Assembly (NCBI GenBank): GCA_027056465.1
Contig: JALUKS010000090.1
Location: 1-11,023, forward strand
Source: Sulfurimonas sp.
GTDB taxonomy: Bacteria > Campylobacterota > Campylobacteria > Campylobacterales > Sulfurimonadaceae
Length of the DNA stretch: 11,023 nt
Direction of reading: 5' to 3'
Made by a program: the position numbers and the translations under genes. Positions 1 through 6,621 of this stretch are shown piece after piece. Within the stretch, counting starts at the first letter, position 1. Each line of letters starts with the position of its first letter. Under the pieces are notes generated by a model. That model did no database searches and had not been told where the DNA came from. It saw nothing but the letters and a program-made list of their open reading frames with translations.

Positions 1-135
1 TTCTAGTACTTCTAGGATTGTTATATCTTCTTTGAGAAGTTCAGATAAGAAACCCTCTAGGATTTCAAAGTTTGCTTTACTTCTTAGGATTCTTTTTATT
101 GCCCAGTCGAAGCTGATTAGTTTTCTTTTTGACAT
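1..135 (-). CDS. Rpn-family PD-(D/E)XK nuclease / putative transposase, N-terminal part (cut by window edge)
   Basis: The first 45 codons of a gene that runs off the left edge; the frame is open to base 1. The protein begins MSKRKLISFDWAIKRILRSK and continues with a segment ending in LEGFLSELLKEDITILEVLE. From memory, this 'LISFDWAIK...LRxKANFxILEGFLSELL' opening is characteristic of the Rpn / PD-(D/E)XK nuclease family transposases, which are common in multiple copies in Campylobacterota. Characterised Rpn proteins are DNA nucleases that promote RecA-independent recombination; the catalytic D and E-x-K residues would lie outside the window. The ATG is preceded by AAAAGG (145-150 on the complement) about nine bases upstream, which supports this start. 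It lies downstream of the atpB block, after a 89-bp gap. Family assignment rests only on the N-terminus; whether the gene is intact cannot be judged. Confidence 0.8.
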   Translation of the reverse strand, partial: MSKRKLISFDWAIKRILRSKANFEILEGFLSELLKEDITILEVLE

Positions 136-185
136 GTTTGTTTGCCTTTTAGATTTTTCTTTGCTTTTATTTTATCTGAAATTGT

Positions 186-191
186 TTTATA
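186..191 (-). promoter_or_regulatory. possible -10 element for the Rpn-family gene
   Basis: On the complement the sequence reads GCTATAAAA about 50 bases before the ATG at 135, resembling the TATAAT-type -10 boxes seen elsewhere in this window. No -35 is evident. The site could equally be part of ordinary AT-rich spacer, and the gene could be read through from the atpB block. Confidence 0.3.
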
Positions 192-224
192 GCTTGATGA
201 AGTGGAAGATAACTACTAGGTAAC

Positions 225-488
225 TTATAATATATGTTTATCATAAAGTTTTTCAAGGAGTTTAGTCTGTTTCTTAGCCTCTAATAGACGTGTACGATTG
301 ACACTGAAAGCATCAAGAAGTAGAACTAAGAAGAGTGAAACAAAGATATAAGTTGCAGTAAGAAAAAGTGAGAAAGAGAATCCAAAAGAGATAGAAAATC
401 GGAAAGTAAAGTAAGCACCAAAGAAGACTACTGCCCATGATGCTCCTTGCAAAAAGCCAATGATTTTATCATATATCTCTTTTTGCAT
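225..488 (-). CDS. small two-helix membrane protein downstream of atpB, unknown function
   Basis: An 87-residue protein starting MQKEIYDKIIGFLQ. It has two hydrophobic segments, about residues 9-30 and 39-62, with a short loop between them. A basic, lysine-rich soluble tail follows (about 64-87, NRTRLLEAKKQTKLLEKLYD). It therefore looks like a helical hairpin in the inner membrane. The start at 488 lies eight bases after the atpB stop; the frame stays open further upstream, but that part overlaps atpB antiparallel-free in another frame and looks like non-coding translation (rich in C, H, W and S), so it was excluded. There is no clear Shine-Dalgarno, suggesting translational coupling to atpB. 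I recall a small integral membrane protein beside atpB in Campylobacter jejuni too, so a link to ATP synthase assembly is conceivable, but that is inference. Function not recognised. Confidence 0.75.
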   Translation of the reverse strand: MQKEIYDKIIGFLQGASWAVVFFGAYFTFRFSISFGFSFSLFLTATYIFVSLFLVLLLDAFSVNRTRLLEAKKQTKLLEKLYDKHIL

Positions 489-496
489 AAAAAGGT

Positions 497-1171
497 CTAA
501 TGCTCTGCTACAGCTACTGCACCACCAAGGTAAACATACGTAAGCATCATAAAAATGAAAGCTTGTAAGAATGCCATGAAAGTTAGAAGTGCAAATGGAA
601 TCATTGGTAGTAACCATGGAGCTAACATAAGGATTACCATTAAAAACATATCATCACCCTTTACATTTCCAAAAAGACGGAAAGATAAAGATACTAAACG
701 TGAAAAGTGAGATACTATTTCAATTGGAAACATTAACCAGTATAACCACCAAACTGGACCTAAAAAGTGCTTGAAGTAGTTGATAACACCATGTGTTTTT
801 ATACCAACATAGTTATAGTAAACAAATACTGCAATAGCTAAAGTTAAAGGCATCTCTAAAAATGCTGTTGGTGCTTCAAAACCTGGAATAACTCCAATAA
901 GGTTAGCAATTCCAACAAAAAGACCAATAGTAGCAACTAATGCAACATACTTTTTAGCATGCTCACGACCCATAACATCAGTACCCATCTCTAGTACACC
1001 ATTTATATATGCTTCCATAAGGTTTTGAGTTCCAGTTGGAACAACTTTAAGGTTAGACATAGCTACTTTCACTAAAAGCAGCGCAATACCTGCTGAAAGT
1101 AGCATGTGTGTGATGTATATAAATGTCTTGTCGTGTGTCGCAAGTCCGAAAAATGTAAACAATTCTGGCAT
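497..1171 (-). CDS. atpB: F0F1 ATP synthase subunit a
   Basis: A 224-residue polytopic inner-membrane protein that forms the proton half-channels beside the c-ring of ATP synthase. The essential arginine (E. coli aR210) is R165 in SFRLFGN, and the conserved FLQAFIFMMLTYVYL helix holds Q203 (E. coli Q252). PTAFLEMPLTLA (101-112) corresponds to the PTA(D)xN helix of other species, but with F and E in place of D and N. The usual E219/H245 pair appears as D174 and a leucine (L196). Length is normal for the shorter forms of the family. The ATG has a good Shine-Dalgarno, AGGGAG, seven bases upstream (1179-1184 on the complement), and a TATAAT box further up. No other atp genes are nearby; in Campylobacterota atpB normally lies apart from the atpFHAGDC operon. 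Confidence 0.96.
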   Translation of the reverse strand: MPELFTFFGLATHDKTFIYITHMLLSAGIALLLVKVAMSNLKVVPTGTQNLMEAYINGVLEMGTDVMGREHAKKYVALVATIGLFVGIANLIGVIPGFEAPTAFLEMPLTLAIAVFVYYNYVGIKTHGVINYFKHFLGPVWWLYWLMFPIEIVSHFSRLVSLSFRLFGNVKGDDMFLMVILMLAPWLLPMIPFALLTFMAFLQAFIFMMLTYVYLGGAVAVAEH

Positions 1172-1204
1172 AGAATAGCTCCCTGTCTTTAAAATAATTA
1201 TGAA

Positions 1205-1210
1205 ATTATA
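1205..1210 (-). promoter_or_regulatory. -10 promoter element for atpB
   Basis: On the complement the rny-atpB gap reads TTTGACTATAATTTCA, containing a perfect TATAAT. This would start a transcript about 27 bases before the atpB ATG. There is no -35 at the standard distance, as is usual in Campylobacterota. It suggests atpB and the small membrane gene can be expressed independently of rny, although read-through from rny is also possible since no terminator lies between them. Confidence 0.6.
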
Positions 1211-1237
1211 GTCAAAGTTGTATTAAAAGATTCTTTG

Positions 1238-2806
1238 TTACTTAGCAAACTCTATCGCTCGACTCTCTCTTATAACATTAACCTTGATTTCTCCAGGGTA
1301 TTGTACTCGTTCTTCTATCTCTTTAGCAATTTCTCTAGCCATTAAAATAGACTCATCATCATTAATAAGTGTCGCATTTACTATAACCCGAACTTCACGA
1401 CCTGCATTTATAGCATAAGCCTGTTTTACTCCGCTCTTTGTGGATGCAATATCTTCTATCTCTGTGACACGTTTTAAGAATGACTCAAGAACTTCACGTC
1501 TTGCACCTGGTCTTGCAGCTGAAAGAGCATCTGCAGCACAAACAGCTCCACACTCTATGGAGAGTATCTCTTCTTGACCATGATGAGCGAAGATAGCGTT
1601 TATAATTACCTCATCTTCATTATAACGGCGACAAATTTCTGCTCCTAAGTCCACATGATTTCCATCATGATCATGAGTAAGAGCTTTTCCTATATCGTGA
1701 AGAAGACCAGCACGTTTTGCCAAAGCTACATCACCACCCATTTCAGCTGCCATTATACCAGCCAGATGAGTCACTTCAAGAGTATGAGTAAGTGCATTTT
1801 GTCCATAACTAGCACGGTAACGCAGACGCCCTATAAGTTTTAGCAGCTCAGGGTGCATTACACCTATATTTAATTCAGAAACAAGCTCTTCACCCTCATC
1901 AAGAATCTTAGACTCAAACTCAGCAGTCACCTTAGCATATATCTCTTCTATACGGGCAGGCTGAATACGACCATCTTCTATAAGAAGTTGCAGTGTCTTT
2001 GTAGCTATTGCACGTCTATAGAGATTAAAGCTACTCACAAGTATCGCGTTTGGTGTATCATCTATGATAATATCCACACCCATAAGTGTCTCAAGAGCCT
2101 TGATATTACGACCCTCTTTCCCTATGATACGCCCTTTAAGCTCATCATTTTCAAGATGCACGAGGTTTGTAAGGCGTTCACTTGCAAATTCTCCTGCAAA
2201 ACGACTTGTAGCCTGAGCGAGTATGTAGTTAGCTTTTCTTTCACCCTCTTCTCTTGCTTCATTTTCATAGCGTCTAACGATATGAGCTATATCTCCACGA
2301 GCCTTATACTCTATCTTTTTAAGAAGAGTATTTTTCGCCTCTTCTTGTGTCATTCCCGCACTATGTTCTATCATACGGAGTGCTTCATCCATTTTCTTTT
2401 CATAGCTTATTTTAAGTGAGGCAAGTGATTTTTCATTTCGTTCTAAATTAACTTTTTTGGACTGAAGTTTTCTATTTTGAATCTGTAAAGACTCCTCTTC
2501 ACTCTCTTGAAATCGTAAGAAATTCTGCTCTTTTCTAATAAGAGCATCTTCTCTTTGACTCATATCCTCTTTTGCTCTTAGTTTTGCACTTTCATAATTT
2601 TTTTGTGCTTCATTCTCTATCTCTGAAGCTTTTATTTTTGCACGTTCTAAGAGTATCTGAGCTTCATTTTCTATAACATTGGCTTTTGCTTGTGCCTGTT
2701 GTGTATAGACTTCAAAGTTGTCACTCGTTAATTTTTTTGAAATGAAAAAACCTACAACACCACTTACAATAGCAGTTCCACCGCCTAGTAGTATTTCATT
2801 TAACAT
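1238..2806 (-). CDS. rny: ribonuclease Y
   Basis: A 522-residue membrane-anchored endoribonuclease that starts mRNA decay. In order: an N-terminal transmembrane helix (about residues 5-23), a long charged coiled coil rich in E, K, A and Q (about 30-200), a KH RNA-binding domain with GRIIGKEGRN at 225-234, and an HD metal phosphohydrolase domain with H341 (in NALTHTLEVTHLAG), the HD pair H370-D371 (AGLLHDIGK), HH at 408-409 and D426 (CAADALSAARPGARRE). Domain order and length are the standard RNase Y pattern. It overlaps the end of the cyclo-ligase gene by 7 bp, implying co-transcription and translational coupling; a GAGAG-type purine stretch lies upstream of the ATG. In Campylobacterota it is expected to act alongside, or in place of, RNase E-type initiation of decay. 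All the motifs listed are intact. Confidence 0.96.
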   Translation of the reverse strand: MLNEILLGGGTAIVSGVVGFFISKKLTSDNFEVYTQQAQAKANVIENEAQILLERAKIKASEIENEAQKNYESAKLRAKEDMSQREDALIRKEQNFLRFQESEEESLQIQNRKLQSKKVNLERNEKSLASLKISYEKKMDEALRMIEHSAGMTQEEAKNTLLKKIEYKARGDIAHIVRRYENEAREEGERKANYILAQATSRFAGEFASERLTNLVHLENDELKGRIIGKEGRNIKALETLMGVDIIIDDTPNAILVSSFNLYRRAIATKTLQLLIEDGRIQPARIEEIYAKVTAEFESKILDEGEELVSELNIGVMHPELLKLIGRLRYRASYGQNALTHTLEVTHLAGIMAAEMGGDVALAKRAGLLHDIGKALTHDHDGNHVDLGAEICRRYNEDEVIINAIFAHHGQEEILSIECGAVCAADALSAARPGARREVLESFLKRVTEIEDIASTKSGVKQAYAINAGREVRVIVNATLINDDESILMAREIAKEIEERVQYPGEIKVNVIRESRAIEFAK

Positions 2807-3366
2807 CTGTTTTTTCTCTCTTTCTTAATATCTCTTAATGGTGTTATCAAAATATCACCATCTATGTCATAAGAATCACAAATTGATTCTTTTGTATAAC
2901 ATAACTCTCGTTGTGTAAAAATGACATACGGCTTTTTCTCTAATTTTTCAAAGAAGCGGTCATACATCCCTTTTCCAAAACCAACTCTTTGTAAATTTCC
3001 ATCGACTCCAACAACTGGAACAATGGCTATATCAATTTTCTTTATATTTCTTAATGAATTTCCAGCTTCATAAATACCAAATTTCTTTTTACGAAGAGGC
3101 AACCTAAATGGTACCATCTTAAAACTTTGTTCAACCATAAACGGTATGTAAATATCATGCTTCTTACGTAGAGAGTTTAAAACTTTTACAATATTTACCT
3201 CCATACCCAAAGGATAGTAAAAGAGAATTTTCTTTCTTTTTTTTAATTTTAAGAGTTTTAGGAGCTTTTTATTTACAAGTGCTGACTTATAAAGGCTGTT
3301 AAATGAAGCCCTATTTTTCAGCTTTTCGAGACAGTTTTTTCTAAATGTTAATTTATTAAGAGTCAT
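2800..3366 (-). CDS. 5-formyltetrahydrofolate cyclo-ligase family protein
   Basis: A 188-residue cytosolic enzyme predicted to convert 5-formyl-THF to 5,10-methenyl-THF using ATP, returning this storage folate to the one-carbon pool. The signature is the C-terminal phosphate-binding stretch VGVDGNLQRVGFGKGMYDRF (119-138), matching the family pattern D-x-x-G-x-R-x-G-x-G-x-G-x-Y-D-R. FGIYEA (96-101) corresponds to the substrate-side 'GI.EP' motif. The N-terminal half is unusually lysine-rich (LKLLKLKKRKK at about 37-46) and diverged, including the usual R-x-x-x-R segment near the start. It is the first gene of the minus-strand block and overlaps rny by 7 bp. The ATG at 3366 has only a weak AAAGA ribosome-binding stretch. 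The family is also called Fau/MTHFS; the symbol is left blank because usage differs. Confidence 0.87.
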   Translation of the reverse strand: MTLNKLTFRKNCLEKLKNRASFNSLYKSALVNKKLLKLLKLKKRKKILFYYPLGMEVNIVKVLNSLRKKHDIYIPFMVEQSFKMVPFRLPLRKKKFGIYEAGNSLRNIKKIDIAIVPVVGVDGNLQRVGFGKGMYDRFFEKLEKKPYVIFTQRELCYTKESICDSYDIDGDILITPLRDIKKERKNRC

Positions 3367-3380
3367 ATTTAATCTTTAGT

Positions 3381-3389
3381 TGCTATAAT
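3381..3389 (+). promoter_or_regulatory. extended -10 promoter for the thioredoxin lipoprotein-ftsY operon
   Basis: TGCTATAAT, an extended -10 with a perfect TATAAT at 3384-3389, placing the start of transcription near 3396, about 30 bases before the ATG. The same nine-base motif occurs at both promoters of the 8480-8524 region. AAGG at 3411-3414 serves as the ribosome-binding site. Confidence 0.6.
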
Positions 3390-3397
3390 TTCTTCAA

Positions 3398-3403
3398 ATT
3401 TTA
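3398..3403 (-). promoter_or_regulatory. possible -10 element for the cyclo-ligase/rny operon
   Basis: The complement reads GTGTAAAATTTG, giving a TAAAAT box about 32 bases before the ATG at 3366. This is one mismatch from TATAAT. It lies only eight bases from the opposing -10 box of the thioredoxin gene, so the two promoters would overlap. Confidence 0.4.
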
Positions 3404-3425
3404 CACAAAAAAGGTTAAAACTACC

Positions 3426-4010
3426 ATGATTAAAACTTCATTACTCTCTTCATTTCTTGCATTTTCACTTCTTTTCACTGCCTGTTCAAAAGAAAAAGAG
3501 ACAACAGCCGATACAACAACAAATGCAGTGGCAGATGCTAACGCAATACTTTCAACAAATGAGTTCGTCCTCACTTCTTTAGCAAAAAAACAGTATGTAG
3601 TGAAAAAAACTACAGATGGATTTAGTGTAGATGGTGCTAAAGATAAAGTAATTATCTTTGATGTATTTGCTACTTGGTGTCCACCTTGTCAAGCCGAAGC
3701 TTCTCATCTTGCCTCTTTACAAAAAAAGTTTAAAAATTCTCTTCTCGTTATAGGAATTACAGTTGAAAAAGGTGTACAAAACTCTAAACTTGAAGATTTT
3801 AGAGAGGAACATCATGCAGAATACACTCTTGTAAATTCTGATGAAAATAGTCATATTATTGATGCAATTGCAACAAAACTCAAACTCGGACATGACTTTG
3901 GTATTCCTCTTATGGTTATGTACAAAGATGGTAAGCTTGTAAATATGTATCAAGGAGCTACCGAAGAGGAGTTCATAGAGAGTGACATCAAAAAAGCTCT
4001 TGGAAAGTAG
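3426..4010 (+). CDS. TlpA-like thioredoxin-fold lipoprotein
   Basis: A 194-residue exported thiol-disulfide protein. The N-terminus is a lipoprotein signal: a short basic start, a hydrophobic stretch (about 5-18) and the lipobox LFTAC with C20 as the lipidated cysteine, so it should be anchored on the periplasmic side. After a threonine/alanine-rich linker (about 22-45) comes a thioredoxin fold with the active site W84-C85-P-P-C88 in FDVFATWCPPCQAEA and the conserved cis-proline in FGIPLMVMYKDGKL (P161). WCPPC is typical of TlpA/ResA-type reductants, which deliver electrons to apocytochrome c or other periplasmic thiols; the actual partner is not known. It ends three bases before ftsY, whose ribosome-binding site lies inside its last codons, so the two genes are coupled. 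Confidence 0.88.
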   Translation: MIKTSLLSSFLAFSLLFTACSKEKETTADTTTNAVADANAILSTNEFVLTSLAKKQYVVKKTTDGFSVDGAKDKVIIFDVFATWCPPCQAEASHLASLQKKFKNSLLVIGITVEKGVQNSKLEDFREEHHAEYTLVNSDENSHIIDAIATKLKLGHDFGIPLMVMYKDGKLVNMYQGATEEEFIESDIKKALGK

Positions 4011-4013
4011 TCA

Positions 4014-5120
4014 ATGTTTGGTTTTATAAAAAAGAGTCTTGAGAAAACTGTTGCAGCGATTAAAACTGTTGCTCCAAAGAAAAAAGTCACTTTTACAAAA
4101 GATGAACTTGAAGATATTTTACTAGAAGCCGATGTTGAGTATGCTCTTGTTGAGATAATCATCAATGAACTTTACCAAGATAAGATTACTCGTGAGATGT
4201 TAGAGTCAAAACTCCTTGCAACACTTGCACATACTACATATAAAGAGCCAGAGTTTACTGCTCCATTTGTAGAGCTTATAGTGGGTGTCAATGGGGCTGG
4301 AAAAACAACAACTATTTCAAAACTTGCTTACAGATATAAACAAGAGGGCAAAAAAGTTATCCTCGGTGCAGGAGATACTTTCCGTGCTGCAGCCATAGAG
4401 CAACTTACACTTTGGTCAAAGAGATTAGACATTCCTATCATCGCTTCAAAACAGGGACACGATAGCTCTGCCGTAGCTTATGATACCATAGACTCTGCAA
4501 AATCTAAGGGCTTTGATAATGTTATCATAGATACAGCAGGACGTCTGCATACTCAGAAAAATCTAGCTAATGAGCTAATCAAAATTAACCGTATCTGCAA
4601 CAAATCACATGCAGGAGCGCCACACCGTACACTCTTAGTGATAGATGGAACGCAAGGTAACTCAGCTATAGCACAAGCAAAAGCCTTTCATGAGATGATA
4701 GGCATAGATGGTATCATCATAACAAAACTTGATGGAACTGCAAAGGGGGGAAGTATCTTCTCTATCGCTTATGCACTTGAACTTCCAATCCTTTATGTAG
4801 GAACAGGTGAACAGCCAGAAGATTTAACACCATTTGATAAGTATGAGTTTGTTGATGGTCTTTTAGATGCTCTATTTGAAGAGAGTGAAGAGAAAACTCC
4901 AGAGAAGAGTTCAGATATAGAGTCAGAGATAAAAACAGAAATTACAAAAGAAGATACACATAGTGATGCAAAAGAAAAAGCACTACAAGAGTTCTTAAGA
5001 GTTGAGAGACTACTTTTTAAAAAATATCTTTCTGAAACTACTGCATTAGTGAACTACTCTAATACTCCTGTAGATACTACCATAGAGTATATAGAAGGAA
5101 AATGGCAATACAAAAAGTAA
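4014..5120 (+). CDS. ftsY: signal recognition particle receptor FtsY, with C-terminal extension
   Basis: A 368-residue SRP-receptor GTPase that docks SRP-bound ribosomes at the inner membrane. It lacks the long acidic A domain of E. coli and starts with a short basic helix (MFGFIKKSLEKTVAAIKTVAPKKK), probably membrane-binding. The N domain covers about 25-80. The G domain shows G1 GVNGAGKTTT (91-100), DTFRAAA (121-127), DTAGR (173-177), TKLDGTAKGG (237-246) and the closing GTGEQPEDL (263-271). A normal FtsY ends at about residue 289 (DGLLDALF); here about 80 more residues follow: an acidic E/K/S/T linker and then a predicted helix (ALQEFLRVERLLFKKYL) ending ...IEYIEGKWQYKK. Shine-Dalgarno GGAAAG (4002-4007) precedes the ATG. 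The stop codon lies inside a palindrome. Confidence 0.96.
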   Translation: MFGFIKKSLEKTVAAIKTVAPKKKVTFTKDELEDILLEADVEYALVEIIINELYQDKITREMLESKLLATLAHTTYKEPEFTAPFVELIVGVNGAGKTTTISKLAYRYKQEGKKVILGAGDTFRAAAIEQLTLWSKRLDIPIIASKQGHDSSAVAYDTIDSAKSKGFDNVIIDTAGRLHTQKNLANELIKINRICNKSHAGAPHRTLLVIDGTQGNSAIAQAKAFHEMIGIDGIIITKLDGTAKGGSIFSIAYALELPILYVGTGEQPEDLTPFDKYEFVDGLLDALFEESEEKTPEKSSDIESEIKTEITKEDTHSDAKEKALQEFLRVERLLFKKYLSETTALVNYSNTPVDTTIEYIEGKWQYKK

Positions 5121-5145
5121 AATATGACAATTTGTCATATTTTAC
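5117..5145. terminator. perfect 29-bp palindrome at the ftsY stop; terminator or operator
   Basis: GTAAAATATGACAA (5117-5130), one central T, and its exact reverse complement (5132-5145). The ftsY TAA (5118-5120) is in the left arm. As RNA it forms a long AU-rich hairpin. The T7 run (5157-5163) is 11 bases beyond the stem, separated by CCCCTCCCCTC, so it is not a textbook intrinsic terminator. Its centre is about 48 bases upstream of the predicted radA transcript start, so a role as an operator or activator site is an equal alternative. Confidence 0.55.
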
Positions 5146-5166
5146 CCCCTCCCCTCTTTTTTTCAC

Positions 5167-5172
5167 TATAAT
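5167..5172 (+). promoter_or_regulatory. -10 promoter element for radA
   Basis: CACTATAATTC contains a perfect TATAAT, placing the transcript start near 5179, about 25 bases ahead of the radA ATG. A T7 run lies immediately upstream, of the kind found upstream of -10 boxes in Campylobacterota. AAGG at 5194-5197 is the ribosome-binding site. Confidence 0.6.
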
Positions 5173-5203
5173 TCATTTATAAATTTATTTTACAAGGCAT
5201 CTT

Positions 5204-6550
5204 ATGGCAAAGAAAAAAATATTATTTGAGTGTCAGCACTGTGGTTTAACAACACCAAAATGGATGGGAAAATGTACCAACTGTGGAGCATGGGATAGCT
5301 TCATCGAACTCAATGAACACCAACAAGATGTAGTGAAGCAGACTAAATCTACTACAAGCACTACAACAAAAGCAGTCAGCATTAGTAAAATAGTAGAAGA
5401 AGAAATTTACAGATACTCTTCAATGGATTCAGAACTCGATAATGTCCTCGGTGGTGGTGTCGTCCCTGGAAGTCTTACACTCATAGGAGGAAGCCCAGGG
5501 GTTGGTAAATCTACCCTACTTCTTAAAGTTGGCTCAAATATCGCCAGTTTAGGTAAAAATGTCCTCTATGTTACGGGTGAAGAGTCAGCAGGACAGATAA
5601 AACTTCGAGCAAATCGCCTTAACTCAAACGAAGAGAAACTCTACCTTTTAAGTGAGATACGACTAGAACAGATTTTAGTAGAACTCCAAGAGCGAAGTTA
5701 TGAGTTTATCATCATTGACTCGATTCAGACCATCTACTCTGAAACAATTAGCTCTGCACCAGGGAGTGTTACGCAGGTGCGTCAAATCACCTTTGAGTTG
5801 ATGCGTATCGCCAAAGAGAGAGATATTGCTATCTTTATCATTGGGCATATCACAAAAGAGGGTTCTATCGCTGGTCCTCGTGTACTTGAACACATGGTCG
5901 ATACTGTACTTTACTTTGAGGGGGACTCTTCTCAAGAGCTAAGAATTTTACGTGGTTTTAAAAATCGTTTTGGACCTACGAGTGAGATAGGTGTTTTTGA
6001 GATGCGAAGTGAAGGTCTTATGAGTGCCACAAATATAGCCTCGCGTTTTTTTAATCGCAACTCCCAACAGAGTGGTTCTGCTCTTACAGTAGTTATGGAA
6101 GGAAGTCGCCCTATTATCCTTGAAGTTCAAGCACTTGTTTCGGAGTCTCATACACCAAACTCTAAACGCCAAGCGACAGGATTTGATAATAATCGTCTCA
6201 ATATGCTCCTAGCACTCTTAGAGAGAAAACTAGAAATTCCTCTCTCTGGTTATGATGTATTTATAAATATTACTGGAGGTATTAAGATTACTGAGACAGC
6301 TGCTGATTTGGCTATACTCGCTTCTATCATTAGTAGTTTCCGTGATCGTGCTATCTCAAAAGAGACTATATTTATCGGCGAAGTCTCTCTTGTTGGTGAT
6401 GTTCGTGAAGTTTATGCCCTTGATGTACGTTTAAAAGAGGCAAAAATGCAAAATATCACAAAGGCTTTAGTCGCTAAAAAACCACTTGAAAAGACAAGTA
6501 TTAAAACATTTATAGTCGATGAAGTAACAAAACTTTTAGAATGGTATTAA
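5204..6550 (+). CDS. radA: DNA repair/recombination ATPase RadA
   Basis: A 448-residue RecA-like helicase that processes recombination intermediates by branch migration. From the N-terminus: a four-cysteine zinc finger (C10, C13, C24, C27 in ECQHCG...GKCTNCGAW), a serine/threonine linker (about 48-58), and a RecA-type ATPase core with Walker A GSPGVGKST (96-104), Walker B FIIIDSIQT (168-176) and the RadA-specific KNRFG motif (253-257). Last comes a Lon-protease-like C-terminal domain (about 290-448, including DVFINITGGIKITETAADLA), which in RadA is not proteolytic. Length matches the family and all motifs are intact. It has its own promoter and is separated from ftsY by the palindrome at 5117-5145, so regulation may be independent. 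No SOS-type operator is recognisable. Confidence 0.97.
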   Translation: MAKKKILFECQHCGLTTPKWMGKCTNCGAWDSFIELNEHQQDVVKQTKSTTSTTTKAVSISKIVEEEIYRYSSMDSELDNVLGGGVVPGSLTLIGGSPGVGKSTLLLKVGSNIASLGKNVLYVTGEESAGQIKLRANRLNSNEEKLYLLSEIRLEQILVELQERSYEFIIIDSIQTIYSETISSAPGSVTQVRQITFELMRIAKERDIAIFIIGHITKEGSIAGPRVLEHMVDTVLYFEGDSSQELRILRGFKNRFGPTSEIGVFEMRSEGLMSATNIASRFFNRNSQQSGSALTVVMEGSRPIILEVQALVSESHTPNSKRQATGFDNNRLNMLLALLERKLEIPLSGYDVFINITGGIKITETAADLAILASIISSFRDRAISKETIFIGEVSLVGDVREVYALDVRLKEAKMQNITKALVAKKPLEKTSIKTFIVDEVTKLLEWY

Positions 6551-6588
6551 AATAACTAATAAAAAGTTCTTTTTTTGTAGAAAAACTG

Positions 6589-6594
6589 TATAAT
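6589..6594 (+). promoter_or_regulatory. -10 promoter element for the 86-aa gene-fliL-acpS operon
   Basis: CTGTATAATTGC holds a perfect TATAAT with TG directly before it, placing the transcript start near 6601, about 20 bases ahead of the ATG at 6622. The rest of the radA-6622 gap (about 70 bp) is AT-rich and shows no convincing terminator. It looks like a housekeeping-sigma promoter rather than a sigma-54 or FliA flagellar one. Confidence 0.55.
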
Positions 6595-6621
6595 TGCTTC
6601 ATTAAAATTTGAAGGTATAGA

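Noticed and set aside
32..223. Plus-strand open frame of 63 codons rich in L, F and S
   Set aside because: It is antisense to the convincing Rpn-family N-terminus at 1-135 and has no ribosome-binding site; the composition is that of the complement of a coding strand.
489..617. Longer start at 617 for the small membrane protein downstream of atpB
   Set aside because: The extra 43 residues lie inside atpB in another frame and have the irregular C/H/W/S-rich composition of out-of-frame translation; the ATG at 488 fits the gene spacing.
1655..2419. Plus-strand open frames (1655-1843 and 1988-2419) across rny
   Set aside because: They are antisense to intact RNase Y domains, with no start signals or recognisable protein features.
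3717..4165. Minus-strand open frames across the thioredoxin gene and the start of ftsY
   Set aside because: They are shadows of well-supported genes on the other strand.
5675..6172. Minus-strand open frames across radA (5675-5935 and 5948-6172)
   Set aside because: They are antisense to intact RadA motifs (Walker B, KNRFG and the Lon-like domain) and have no ribosome-binding sites.
6561..6587. Possible hairpin (AGTT-T-run / AAAAACT) after radA
   Set aside because: The stem is short, pure A/T with a mismatch, and not followed by a T-run; not a credible terminator.
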